A DNA stretch of 64,000 nucleotides, taken from positions 1-64,000 of the forward strand of contig JAAPAO010000103.1 of the NCBI GenBank assembly GCA_013115145.1, written 5' to 3'. A program made the position numbers and the translations under genes. The number at the start of each line of letters is the position of its first letter. The first letter of the stretch is position 1. The notes beneath the pieces were generated by a model, which made no database searches, was not told the DNA's origin, and saw only the letters and a program-made list of their open reading frames with translations. The DNA is from Perkinsus chesapeaki. Taxonomy: Eukaryota; Perkinsozoa; Perkinsida; Perkinsidae. Positions 9,015 through 20,142 of the stretch are shown in pieces.

Positions 9015-10592
9015 TTAGTGAACGCTGGCAGAACGAGTGTGACGAGACGCGAATAACTTTTGTATGTCCTCCAAGCTTTTACCTTTAGTTTCGGGTATGA
9101 AAAACCATACAAATAAAGCAAGAGCAACACCGACACAAGCGAAAAACCAAAAAACAGCTTGTAAAGATGTGCCATTAACCGCTGGAGTAAGCAGCTCTAT
9201 GAGAATAAAAGCTGATAGCCAATTAACAGTTGTTGCAAGACTCGATGCCAAGCCCCGAACCTCGTCAGGGAATAGCTCCGCCGATAGCATCCATCTAATA
9301 GGACCAACTCCAGTAGCGAGTGCTATCTGTACTATATAACAAGCTAATATGGGTAACCATGATATGTTAGTAGTGGTTCCATTACGGTCCAAATAAAAGA
9401 ATAATCCAAGAAGGAATTGACCTAAAGCCATACCAAGGCTACTCCATAATAACAATGGCCTTCTACCCAATCTATCAACTAGAAAGCATGCAATAAGGTT
9501 AGCCACTGCAGTAACTAGTTGTACAGTTAATGCCATAATATTAGCATCATCTAAACCAGCTAACTGAAAGAATGTCGTCTGATAGAAAGCAAGTGCATTG
9601 ATACCAATAAATTGAGTGAAGGCTTGTATACCGCATGCTATGAGACATTGACGTTTACAAGAGAACAGCAGTTTAATCCGACTTCTTAATGACATATTAT
9701 TGTTATCGCATACTGCATCATCATCATTGCTACGATGACCAGCTACACTCTTTAGAATATCTTTTTCAGGACCCAACCTAGGATCATCAATCGAAGTTCC
9801 TCGAATCATAGCAAGAGTCTTTTCTGCTTCATCCAGTCTACCTCTAGTTGCTAACCATCTCGGCGTCTCTGGGGATATCAACAAAGCTAGGAATAGTAAA
9901 CCACATGGTATCATGCAGTAATATGATAATGTTCTCCAATCACAGAATGTATCAGAATTCACTGAAGGGTCAGAGGATCCTGCATTAGTTCTAGTACCAA
10001 TACCGATTGCATAAACTAAGGATGCACCCAAAGCATAACATAATTGATTGCATGCACCAAGTATACCACGTAGATGAGTAGGGGCAATCTCGCTTATATA
10101 AACACCTGTCACAAAGGAGCCAATTCCCATACCAATACCAGCAAAGAATCGGAATACGACAAGAATGACAGCACTATGACCTAGTGCAATAATTAAGTAT
10201 GATAATGTACTTATCGGGGATGATAACATTAGAGCATAACGTCGACCTAAAGGTTCGGCGATAGGACCACCAACAAGTGAACCGACAAGAGCACCCAACG
10301 TAAATACTGCACTAAAAAAGCTAGATATACCAGAAGTATGAAATATATATAGATCAGAGGTTGTAGGGATAGGAATATGTTCACCCGTTGTTGGTGAAAC
10401 TACGGTATTACTCATAGTATCTATAGTAGGGCTAGTATATCCGAGACCAACACCTGCTATAACAGGTGCTAATAAACATGCAAAACAAGATAGTACTGCA
10501 CAGGCATCTTTACCAAGATGTTCTACCATAAGGTAAGATATCTTATCACAAAGGTTAGATGTTTTACCCTTTTTGGGAATACAACCATTCAT
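9015..10592 (-). CDS. MFS sugar transporter, array copy 6
   Basis: The longest copy (525 aa), single exon. An N-terminal extension of about 20 residues is Lys/Cys-rich and may be partly untranslated; Met22 (MVEHLGK) is an alternative start. Marks are GYTSPTIDTMSNTV, GRRYALMLSSP, PETPRWLATRGRLDEAE, TQFIGINALAFYQTTFF, DRLGRRPLL, GVGPIRWMLSAELFPDEVRG and PETKGKSLEDIQ. The central loop is long and Asp/Asn-rich around residues 290-320. The conserved MRN after TM1 is MSN here. About 265 bp separate it from copy 5. Confidence 0.92.
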   Translation of the reverse strand: MNGCIPKKGKTSNLCDKISYLMVEHLGKDACAVLSCFACLLAPVIAGVGLGYTSPTIDTMSNTVVSPTTGEHIPIPTTSDLYIFHTSGISSFFSAVFTLGALVGSLVGGPIAEPLGRRYALMLSSPISTLSYLIIALGHSAVILVVFRFFAGIGMGIGSFVTGVYISEIAPTHLRGILGACNQLCYALGASLVYAIGIGTRTNAGSSDPSVNSDTFCDWRTLSYYCMIPCGLLFLALLISPETPRWLATRGRLDEAEKTLAMIRGTSIDDPRLGPEKDILKSVAGHRSNDDDAVCDNNNMSLRSRIKLLFSCKRQCLIACGIQAFTQFIGINALAFYQTTFFQLAGLDDANIMALTVQLVTAVANLIACFLVDRLGRRPLLLWSSLGMALGQFLLGLFFYLDRNGTTTNISWLPILACYIVQIALATGVGPIRWMLSAELFPDEVRGLASSLATTVNWLSAFILIELLTPAVNGTSLQAVFWFFACVGVALALFVWFFIPETKGKSLEDIQKLFASRHTRSASVH

Positions 10593-10991
10593 TAAAGATA
10601 ACAGAACTGGAATGAGGAATTACTCAGGGGCGAGATATACCTTGTGTTGATGACAGATGATGATAGATCAACGCAACATTTTGCTTTTGAACGATAATCA
10701 ACTAAATCGCTACATGGCCGAGAACAACAAAGGGAGTGTATGAGACGATTCATTCATATAACCATATCAGGCTACCGTTTGAGGATCGATTATCCAAGGC
10801 GATGATGAAGCGCCTATTAAGAAAGGTGGAATAGTATCAACAAAATTCCAGGGCATGACTTTTCATTATCTCCACAGCTTTGGTAACTATGTTATTTGAG
10901 GACATCAAGTAACATAATTCAAGCTAACTGACATCGTTATCCTCTAGTGCTTAACAAACAGTGATGCGACATATAAATATCGGGGACTAAG
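10593..10991. other. Spacer between transporter copies 6 and 7
   Basis: About 400 bp with no recognised gene. It should contain the 5' region of copy 6 and the 3' end of copy 7. No repeat, RNA gene or clear promoter element was recognised. Confidence 0.5.
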
Positions 10992-12518
10992 TCAGGCATT
11001 ATTTTTATCAACATTGCTGGAACTGTACTTGGTCAGGAAAATGGTGGGATGATATTTGTGGAATAACGACTGAACTTCATCCAATGTCTTACCTTTAGTC
11101 TCAGGTAGGAGCCACCATATGAATATTAACAATATAAAGGATATAACAGTGAAAAAGAAAAACACGGCCTGCATGGATGTTGCCTCAATTGCGTGATCCA
11201 AGGAAAGTAGAAAGACGGCTGCAAATAACCATGTAGTAGTTATTGAGAGGCTTGACGCCAATCCTCTTGCATGATCCGGGAAGAGTTCAGCACCCATAAG
11301 ATATAACAAGGGTCCAAGCCCAAGGGAGAAAAAGAAGTGATAAAGGTAGGATCCAACAAGAGAGAACCACGCTAAATGAGTACCTTTACCAATGCTATCG
11401 AGATAAAAGTATATTGCTATTAACAACTGTCCCATGCCCATCCCAAAGCTGCTTATAAGTCCTAAAGGCCTTCTTCCGAGTCTATCAATAAATAATAGTG
11501 CGAGAATGTTACCAGCTAATGATGTCAATTGTACCGTAAATGACATGAGATTAGGATTGTGTAAACCAGATTTAATAAATATGGTGGTCTGATAAAATAC
11601 AATAGCACTGAGGCCTGTAAATTGATTTAAAATAGGAACACCAATAACTATTATAGTCTGTCGTTTACATGACCATAATATCTTAATCCTATCAATAAGG
11701 GTGGCTGATCTATCTCCAGTTTTCCTAGTTGCCTCCTCTAATGCCTCTACTTCAGCTGATATACGTGGATCTGTTATGGGTACACCCCTTATATGTTGTA
11801 GAACCAACTTAGCATCATCTAGTCTTCCTTTTGTAGCTAACCATCTAGGTGTTTCACTGGAGAAGAACATTACAATAAAAAGGAGTCCCGATGGAATTAT
11901 ACATATAAATGATAATATTCTCCAATCAGAGAAAGTGGTAGAAGTGGCGAATGGATCTAGTGAGCCTGCCTGTGTACGTACAACTATACCTAGACCATAA
12001 ATAACAATCATACCAATAACTGTTACCAATTGAGTACAAGATCCAAATATCCCTCTTAATGGACTCGGAGATATCTCTTGAATATATACTGCCCCATTAA
12101 ATGAGCATACCCCTATTGATATACCTTCTAATCCACGACCTAATACCAGCACCCATGGGACTTTACCGACTCCAACGAGTATATAACCACAAGCGCTCAT
12201 AGGTGCAGCCAATAGGAAAGTGACACGGCGACCCAGCAGCTCCGTCACTGGACCACCGACAAGAGAGCCTATTACAGCACCAACTGTTACTGCTGCGCTG
12301 AATAACGATGATTCCGTAGACGTGGAGAATATATGCAAGTTATTATTGTAACCTATATCGATATGATGTCCATCTGGTGTCTGTATAGTATTCCTCATAG
12401 TATCAATAGTTGGACCAGTAAATCCAAATGCAAACCCAACAGCAAGGGGTGCTAACAAGGAACCGATAACATATAGGATAGCATGTCTATCCGAGGTCGT
12501 GATACGGTGAGATGCCAT
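10992..12518 (-). CDS. MFS sugar transporter, array copy 7 (divergent TM10)
   Basis: A 508-aa single-exon sugar porter. It keeps GFTGPTIDTMRNT, GRRVTFLLAAP, SETPRWLATKGRLDDA, NQFTGLSAIVFYQTTIF in TM7, DRLGRRPLG, ELFPDHARG and PETKGKTLDEVQ. It differs from all other copies where TM10 begins: the array-wide G-x-(G/A)-P-(I/V)-R-(W/F) is GLGPLLYLMGAEL, so the conserved Arg and aromatic residue are lost. TM7 has Ser in place of the usual Asn (TGLSA). Both positions lie near the sugar path of GLUT-type proteins, so altered substrate or loss of sugar transport is possible. The frame is fully intact, which argues against a pseudogene. Confidence 0.92.
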   Translation of the reverse strand: MASHRITTSDRHAILYVIGSLLAPLAVGFAFGFTGPTIDTMRNTIQTPDGHHIDIGYNNNLHIFSTSTESSLFSAAVTVGAVIGSLVGGPVTELLGRRVTFLLAAPMSACGYILVGVGKVPWVLVLGRGLEGISIGVCSFNGAVYIQEISPSPLRGIFGSCTQLVTVIGMIVIYGLGIVVRTQAGSLDPFATSTTFSDWRILSFICIIPSGLLFIVMFFSSETPRWLATKGRLDDAKLVLQHIRGVPITDPRISAEVEALEEATRKTGDRSATLIDRIKILWSCKRQTIIVIGVPILNQFTGLSAIVFYQTTIFIKSGLHNPNLMSFTVQLTSLAGNILALLFIDRLGRRPLGLISSFGMGMGQLLIAIYFYLDSIGKGTHLAWFSLVGSYLYHFFFSLGLGPLLYLMGAELFPDHARGLASSLSITTTWLFAAVFLLSLDHAIEATSMQAVFFFFTVISFILLIFIWWLLPETKGKTLDEVQSLFHKYHPTIFLTKYSSSNVDKNNA

Positions 12519-12811
12519 GTAGGGGAGTATATAGCTGAGGACTTAGGGTGATAATCATATCTTACTATACCCTACCGAACCAACAACAATAACAAGGGGG
12601 AAATCACGCCAACAATGAATGGTTAATAACGAATGATGCGTAATAATGAATTTCATGAAAAGCGAGTAGAAAACGAGAATACTTCTCGGGGAGATTACCG
12701 AAGCAACGAGCAAGTAGTATCAGTGAGATAATAACAGCTACAATGAAAGGAATGCTGATAAACCACTTTAATATTTCATAACAGAATTATAATTAGCATC
12801 GAGGTAAAATA

Positions 12812-14365
12812 TTATTTGGGGGCAAGTGTATATGGATCGTCTTCTCGTCTTACGACAAGTGCACTCCCTCTAGTTTCAGGTATCATTGTATAAACAAACA
12901 CTATCATAAGCATTCCAATAATAGAAAAGAACCAGAATACAGCTTGAATAGAAGTAGCTTTAATAGCAAAGTCAAGAGTTAAAATAAATATAAACGCCAT
13001 CATCCAATTTGCCATAACCGCCATACCAGAGGCAAAACCTCTAATATCATCTGGGAATATATCACAAGTTATCATCCATCGTACAGGAGCAATTCCAAGA
13101 GCAAAGGTAAATTGATAAATATATGTAGCAATAACACATATCCATGAAGTGATGTAACTTTTATATCCTTCTTCATGGATAAGATAGAATGATAGGCCAA
13201 CTAAGAACTGAGCTATAGTCATACCAATAGTACTAATAAGTAATAGGGGACGTAATCCTACACGCTCGATACAGCATAATGCAATACTATTAGATATAAA
13301 TGTAACAATCTGAACGGTCAAAGCCATTATATCAGCCTCTTTAATACCTGCTAAAGAGAATATAGTTGATTGATAGAATGTTACTGCATTTACACCAAGT
13401 AGTTGTGTCATAACATTAAGAGTGAGTGATATGAATACACCTTTCTTGTAAGAACACCACAAACATAGGCTTTTATAAATAGAATGATGATGATATCCGT
13501 TAACCGTAATGGGAATAATACTATCCAGGGTTGCTAATTCAGAAGCAATAGAGGGATGATCTAAGGTTACTCCTCTTAGTTTAGCCAAAGCTTCTTTGGA
13601 CTCTGATAAACGACCTTTTAATGCTAACCATCTTGGAGTCTCTGGTATCGCAAACACTGCTGTAGCCAATAGAACAGGAAACAGTATCAAAACGAAGGAA
13701 ACAGCCCTCCAGTTACAGAAGGTTTGTTGTGTTGCCTTTGAGTCTAATGAACCTGCTTGAGTTCTAAAACCCATTGCTATAACATATGTAAGACCAATAC
13801 CAACTGTTAAAGCGAGGTTACTCAAGGTACCTAAAGCTCTTCTACGATTGTCAGGAGATATCTCACTAATGTATACCGATGATACAAATGAGTATAATCC
13901 AATTGCAATACCAGATATAACTCTAGCTGTAACGAAAAGATAAAAATTATTAGCAAATCCAATAATAATAAAAGAAGTAGTCATGAAAAGAGAGGCTAAA
14001 CATAGGGGAAGGCGTCGACCAATAGCATCAGTCAATGGGCCACCTGCAAGGGTTCCGAATATTGCTCCAACTAGGCAACTAGAACTGAAGATGCTGGCTT
14101 CGGCAGTAGTTTTGAAAACATGCAAGTTGCTATTAGGACCGATCGGAATAGTGTGATGAGCATTGAGCATTGCATCCAATACAGTATTCCGCATTGTATC
14201 TATAGTAGGACCTGTAAATCCAAGAGATGTACCCATAGATAATGGTCCAATAAGAACGACAAGGATACTCAACGTAGCACACCATACCCTATAATGTAAC
14301 GTCATTGTCATATAGAGGAAATAACCAACTAAGGTACACAAGGGATGTGAGATAAGAATTATCAA
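12812..14365 (-). CDS. MFS sugar transporter, array copy 8 (atypical C-terminus)
   Basis: A single-exon sugar porter of 517 aa with the first Met; Met19 (MTMTLHY) is an alternative start that gives a more typical N-terminus. It has GFTGPTIDTMRNTV, an extended extracellular loop (about DAMLNAHHTI), GRRLPLCLASL, PETPRWLALKGR, TQLLGVNAVTFYQSTIF, ERVGLRPLL (the first Arg of GRR is Leu) and GIAPVRWMITCDIFPDDIRG. The usual C-terminal PETKGKTLEEIQ is PETRGSALVVRRE, after which a short tail ends the protein. The loss of this cytoplasmic motif sets the copy apart and may alter gating or trafficking. Base composition is more AT-rich than in copies 1-4. Confidence 0.9.
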   Translation of the reverse strand: MIILISHPLCTLVGYFLYMTMTLHYRVWCATLSILVVLIGPLSMGTSLGFTGPTIDTMRNTVLDAMLNAHHTIPIGPNSNLHVFKTTAEASIFSSSCLVGAIFGTLAGGPLTDAIGRRLPLCLASLFMTTSFIIIGFANNFYLFVTARVISGIAIGLYSFVSSVYISEISPDNRRRALGTLSNLALTVGIGLTYVIAMGFRTQAGSLDSKATQQTFCNWRAVSFVLILFPVLLATAVFAIPETPRWLALKGRLSESKEALAKLRGVTLDHPSIASELATLDSIIPITVNGYHHHSIYKSLCLWCSYKKGVFISLTLNVMTQLLGVNAVTFYQSTIFSLAGIKEADIMALTVQIVTFISNSIALCCIERVGLRPLLLISTIGMTIAQFLVGLSFYLIHEEGYKSYITSWICVIATYIYQFTFALGIAPVRWMITCDIFPDDIRGFASGMAVMANWMMAFIFILTLDFAIKATSIQAVFWFFSIIGMLMIVFVYTMIPETRGSALVVRREDDPYTLAPK

Positions 14366-14589
14366 CTCAACTATATTTAAGGAGCGAATACTAACTTATT
14401 TGTTGAAGGTTGGGGGTCCACTAAAGCCAAGCCAAAGCCCGGCGGCGGAGGCGGCATCCTACAATACTAGAAGTGTTATGAATGATTATAGGAAGTGTGA
14501 AGCCAAAAAGGAAGGTTGATGAGAGTTGATGGTGCGCCTGGCTATATTATGATAGACAATATTCGATGGAACAACAACAATGGTGATGA

Positions 14590-16041
14590 CTAATGGGAAA
14601 AGATAGACCGAACCTCATCCAGACTCTTACCTTTGGTCTCTGGCACTCTGAAGTAGACAAAAAGGAATGATAATGCAGCCGCACAGGCATAAAACCAGTA
14701 AACAGCTTGGAGTGAAGTTCCAGATACAGCATACTCCAGTACCAGAATACAAACATATGCACTTAACCAATTACCAAAGACAGACATACTTGCAGCAAAG
14801 CTACGTATTTGATCTGGAAATATCTCAGAAGATATCATAAATCTAACAGGACCATTTCCAAAAGCATATGCTGTTTGATATAGATAAGCTGATAATACAG
14901 ATAACCAAGCAAGGCTAGTAGCAGTACCCGATCGATCGATGTAAAAGTATGTGCCCATTATAATTTGGCTTATCATCATGCCAAAACAACTAACCAGTAG
15001 GAGAGGTCGTCGACCTACTTTATCTATAACACAGCAAGCTGCACCATTTGCTAATATAGTAACAAGCTGTACTGTAATAGCCATAATATCTGGCCTTCCT
15101 AAACGAGCTCTTAGAAATATTGTTGTTTGAAATAATGTTACTGTTGATACACCTGATAATTGAACCAATACATGTATCATAATAGATATGATAACCTCCC
15201 TCCAGCATAAGATCCATGAATGAATAACACGACTTATGTTATTATTTGATATTTCATATCTGCTCGGAGAACTTATGGATAGCTCTACTCCAACTTTGGG
15301 ATCATTAATATCACAATCTCTCAAACGAGCTAAGACTTGTTTGGCGGCTTCAGTTCTACCTTTCATAGCTAACCATCTTGGACTTTCTGGTAATACAAAT
15401 GGAGTAAATAATTGAATACCAGATGGTATAGTAGACAGAAAGGATACTATACGCCAGTTACAGAATATATTTCCAGTAGTCGCACCAGGTACATTAGTCA
15501 GAGCAGCTACACCAAAGGAGTATGTAAGAGCGATACCAATGGCGATGGCTAAACTCATAGATCCGCCCAAAACTCCACGTAGATGAGTTGGAGCAATCTC
15601 ACCGATATAAACAGATACAACAAAAGAATATATTCCTACTGCAATGCCATTGATAAAGCGAATTGTTATTAATCCATATATGTCACTTATTAATCCTAAT
15701 ACAATAAAGCTTGATACACTGATAAGAGAAGCCATAAACAAAGGGGCACGTCTACCAGTACTATCGGTAAGAGGACCACCAAAAATGGTACCTATTGCTC
15801 CACCTATCAACAAAGATGAACTAAAGATGCTACTTTGGGTAGAGGACTTAAGTACATAAAGATCTGATGATGGACCAATATCAATATGGTTGCCAAATTT
15901 ATCAATTACTGTATTTCTCATAGTATCGATAGTTGGACCAGTAAAGGCTAAACCTATACCAGTTGATACGCCACCCAAAAGGCTGATACATGCGTAAATG
16001 ATAACATATAAATTAGAAGGTTTACTCATAACTGTTAACAT
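14590..16041 (-). CDS. MFS sugar transporter, array copy 9
   Basis: A 483-aa single-exon sugar porter, the shortest copy and the most upstream in transcription direction. Marks are AFTGPTIDTMRNTV, GRRAPLFMASL, PESPRWLAMKGRTEAA, VQLSGVSTVTLFQTTIF in TM7 (Gln-Leu-Ser kept, the usual Asn-Ala is Ser-Thr), DKVGRRPLL, GNGPVRFMISSEIFPDQIRS and PETKGKSLDEVR. The central loop contains a Ser/Asn-rich stretch. With copy 8 it forms the more diverged pair at this end of the array, both sharing GRR-x-PL and small-residue changes in TM3. Confidence 0.91.
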   Translation of the reverse strand: MLTVMSKPSNLYVIIYACISLLGGVSTGIGLAFTGPTIDTMRNTVIDKFGNHIDIGPSSDLYVLKSSTQSSIFSSSLLIGGAIGTIFGGPLTDSTGRRAPLFMASLISVSSFIVLGLISDIYGLITIRFINGIAVGIYSFVVSVYIGEIAPTHLRGVLGGSMSLAIAIGIALTYSFGVAALTNVPGATTGNIFCNWRIVSFLSTIPSGIQLFTPFVLPESPRWLAMKGRTEAAKQVLARLRDCDINDPKVGVELSISSPSRYEISNNNISRVIHSWILCWREVIISIMIHVLVQLSGVSTVTLFQTTIFLRARLGRPDIMAITVQLVTILANGAACCVIDKVGRRPLLLVSCFGMMISQIIMGTYFYIDRSGTATSLAWLSVLSAYLYQTAYAFGNGPVRFMISSEIFPDQIRSFAASMSVFGNWLSAYVCILVLEYAVSGTSLQAVYWFYACAAALSFLFVYFRVPETKGKSLDEVRSIFSH

Positions 16042-16481
16042 TATATAAACAATAACTACATTATGGTCTGGTTACGAGACTCTGGTACTAACTTTAACAG
16101 CCTCAACCAGAGGTAACTGAGACGTAGAGGGACGGCGATTGGGTGGCGCCCTCAGTGCGCCCGTGTCACGCGCCTACAATAATTATTATTATGACCAATG
16201 ATAAATCATGATTGGATTACGAACTATGCGAGGGGTATCCTGTTAAGGGAAGATGGTTTATAATAAGATATTATTCCAATGTTGAACCAAAGGATAAAAG
16301 CGGACTTGAAATATTGCTTACATAAATCGGCGGAGAGGAGACACCGAAATATTATGAGCATCGCCAAAACTCAAGAGAGACAAGGCTTGAAAAACGGTTA
16401 TTTGAATACAGTAAATGTAAGGGCTAACTTCCGTATAGCAGGTGTTATCATTATTGAGTGAGGTTGATATTTAACAATAGT
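16042..16481. other. Spacer at the compositional boundary
   Basis: This 440-bp gap separates the intronless transporter array from the intron-rich, AAT-rich block. It contains a GC-rich patch at about 16127-16175 with the palindrome GGCGCC and several CG-rich words (GTCACGCGCC). No gene was recognised. The patch could be part of the promoter of transporter copy 9, which is read away from it. Confidence 0.5.
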
Positions 16482-19400
16482 TTAATCATAACCACCACCA
16501 CCACCAACAGCAGCAGCATTATCTGCATTAGTAGCAGTTGCTGATGGTTGTGGTTGTGGTGGTGCTTCATCAATGACTATTCTCCGTTGAAGTTCTTGCT
16601 CTTCTGCTCTCATAGCCTAAACTATACTAACTCACTATACTGTACTAATACTTATTATTACATATTTACTACGTATCAATACCAAGAGTATAAGGGTAAC
16701 AACACATATTGCTAATAGCTTTAAGCGTTTATCAGCAATCAATGATAATGCTAACTCATCTCTGGCAGGTAAACAAATATACCTTAACATATCACTTCTT
16801 AAATAAGGGGGCTATAAAAAAACGTATAGAGTTGCCTACCATTCTTGTATTTTAAGTATAACACGCATAATTGATACAACAGTAGCACCAGATGATGGAT
16901 GTACCTTATAATGGTGGTAATTAATAAGTTAATATACTATTAAATAATAATGAATACCTCAATACACTTTTCATAGTGTTTGGCTGCCAGTGATAAATCC
17001 ATTGGTACACCACCAAGTCCCCATTGATACATAAAACCAACATCAAATCTAACAATATGGTAATTATTATGATGATGATTGAATAACAGGAAGAGTAACC
17101 TGTAGTAATATTTACCTTGCTTGACCTATAAAGGGTTGCATCCATTCAGAGATAACGTGTGTATCTGCTGTACGCCTATAATGTGATAATGCATTCTCAT
17201 AATCCGGTATATCCTATTATTAACATTATATTAATAATATCATTATAATCCTACTTGTCTGTAATAGCGTATTTCAGCCGTTTGAAGTTTGCGTGTAACT
17301 TCTATTTCATCATTATTATTATCATCATAATCTTTTAATATATTACTATCATTAAATGTATCAGCTAATTCTACACCAATACCCCATCCATAATATCTAA
17401 TACATAATACAACAGCAACTACTACTACTACTAACAATTAGTGTTATTATTATTACGCGAAATCACCAAGTCTTAACTCACTTGATGGGCTACCTTGATC
17501 TGCACTCATCTCATAGAAACGTTGTGCTAATACTCTACCAGATGCATTTGGTACTTCCAATGGTGACAGCAAACGTACTAAGGACATACTATCAGTTTTA
17601 GGGGATAATACACCACCACCGCCACGGTTGGCCTGATGATAATAACAAATATATGCATTATCAACATAATCATGATTACTTCATCTTCGATATCATAACG
17701 TTCAGCTGCCTCATTAGAGAATAGTTTAACATGGTCTCGATCTAGTAGATGTGCTAAATTAGATTGAGAGACTTCATTACCAGCTTCAGCAAGCTGTAAA
17801 AAACTAAGTGCACCTAATGATGATAATGATAATAAGGTAAAGTATTGTTGTTCTTGTTGTTCTCACTTGCTCTAGGATCCACCGTTTTTTGAGCATAAGC
17901 TGCATCTAAAATATTTGTAACCCAATCACCCCTTTCAGCAACTTCCTTGAGTAATTTAACTGCCATTCTACAATCTCTTACCGTACCTTCAAATAATATT
18001 AAGAATGATATTAATACTCATTACAACAACAACAACAACAAGCTTAGCCTTACCAACACCATTAAGATGCATTATAGCTAATGCATAAGCTGCTGGTGTA
18101 TGACCACGTTCAAGTGCTTGAGCATACCACATAAATGCAGTAGGGAAACTTTGTACTGTACCGGTACCTAATAGTAATAATAATTTATATTAGTTATTAT
18201 TGTTATGAGAATTATACCTGTTAAATAAAGGCTTGCTAAATTGAACATGCCATCAGCTGATCCTTTTAGAGCACTGTTATTGAAGTTTAAGAATGCTTCA
18301 TCGAAGTCACGCGCCTCGAAATCAAGATATCCCAAACCATTGAGACCTTAAGACCATGATTAGTTAGTTGGACCAAGATGAGGTGGTGGTTACCCAAGGA
18401 ATCTCCTTTATCAGCTGCAGCTGAGAAGAATTGTCTAGCTTTAACCATATCAACATCCATTCCTAGTCCAAGACAATACCTATTATTAATAATAAATGAT
18501 GATATTATTATTATACTTACATATATCCTAGAAGTGCTTCGGATTGTGGATGAGACTGTGCTGCACCAATTTGAAGGAATTTTCGTGCCTCAGAATAACT
18601 CTGCTGAAAACCCTCTACTCCCAGTAAAAACCTGATAACCCTCCTTCTGTTGTAAGTTGTTTATTATTATTATTATACTTTACCGTTTTCCAACAGCACT
18701 TGCTATATTAACATCACCACCATAGGCTAGCTGCTTGAATAGTGATATCTCATTAGGGCTTAAACCCTTCTTATTACCAGTCTAATATACAACATACTAC
18801 TATTCACTATTTATACTATAACCTACTGCTACTACTACCTCACCAGCTAATACACCTTGAAGATTAAGTCGAACTAATTCTACTGCTTGTGGTAAGCCAG
18901 TAGAGTAGATATGTGCAATACGTTGGGCTATCTGCAAGATTATTATTATTATATTAATAACATAGTGGTGGTAGAGTATTGTTACTTCAATATAGTTCAT
19001 AGCTGCAGTCTCACAATTACGAGGTACACCATAACCATAATAATGACGATAACCCATTGTCATTAAAGCACCTGTATCACCACCAGTTGATGATGCATAC
19101 CTTAATAATACGATATTTTAATAATCATTTAATAAATGATATTACAGATATAATATACCCTTCCCATAATCCATCTCATGATCACCTGGTGTAATAATAC
19201 GATTAGGATCACCACGATTATTAGAATAGTAGAGTCCAAGTATAAATCTAAAAAGGAAGCATTACTTCTTCTTGTTATTTATAATAATAATATTATTACT
19301 GGGCATGAGGCTCCCCTCCATTTGCAGCAATCTCTAATAATTGTGCAGCCCTGGTACTATTCAAAGGTAATTCACATTGGCCTAGTTATAGGGTATAATA

Positions 19401-20093
19401 ACAACAACAATATTCATACGATAATACTACTACTACCAGCATAAGCTAAAGCCGTTAAATTCCCTGAAGATTGATAGATAGATAAAAACTTATCATATCC
19501 TTCTTGAAGATGACCCGAACTGATAAAAAATGATAAGATAAGAGTATTGTGTGTTATTCAGGTTTGGTAGCTCACTTTAGGTAATCCATAGCTCTTTGAA
19601 ATTGTTGTATTGTGGAGGTGGCATGGAGGCGGCCACCACGACCAGACTCCTCTTCATCTGTATACTCAGTATACCCCCATTGTTTATTCTTATCATATAC
19701 AATTAGATCATCCTAATATAATATTATCATACAACAGTAAGTTACAACAATAGATGCTGATGCTGTTACTTGTCTATTGCTGCTGCTGGTGCCTGAAGAC
19801 CAGTATGATATACCACCCTCTCCTGTTGATGGTGTATCTTCGTTATCGCCTAATAATCAATTACCTCGCGAATACTAAAGATACATACATATTCATTACC
19901 AAATATTATAAACTGTAAAACATCCAATGCAAAAAACGCTATTAGAATAGCTAAGACAGCACCACATTTACCAATACCACCACCGAAGATACCACCTGAA
20001 CAACATAACAACAACAACAGTAACAACAACAACAACTACAGTAACAACAACAACAACTACAGTAACAACAACAACTACAGTAACAACAACAGT

Positions 20094-20142
<49 letters not shown>

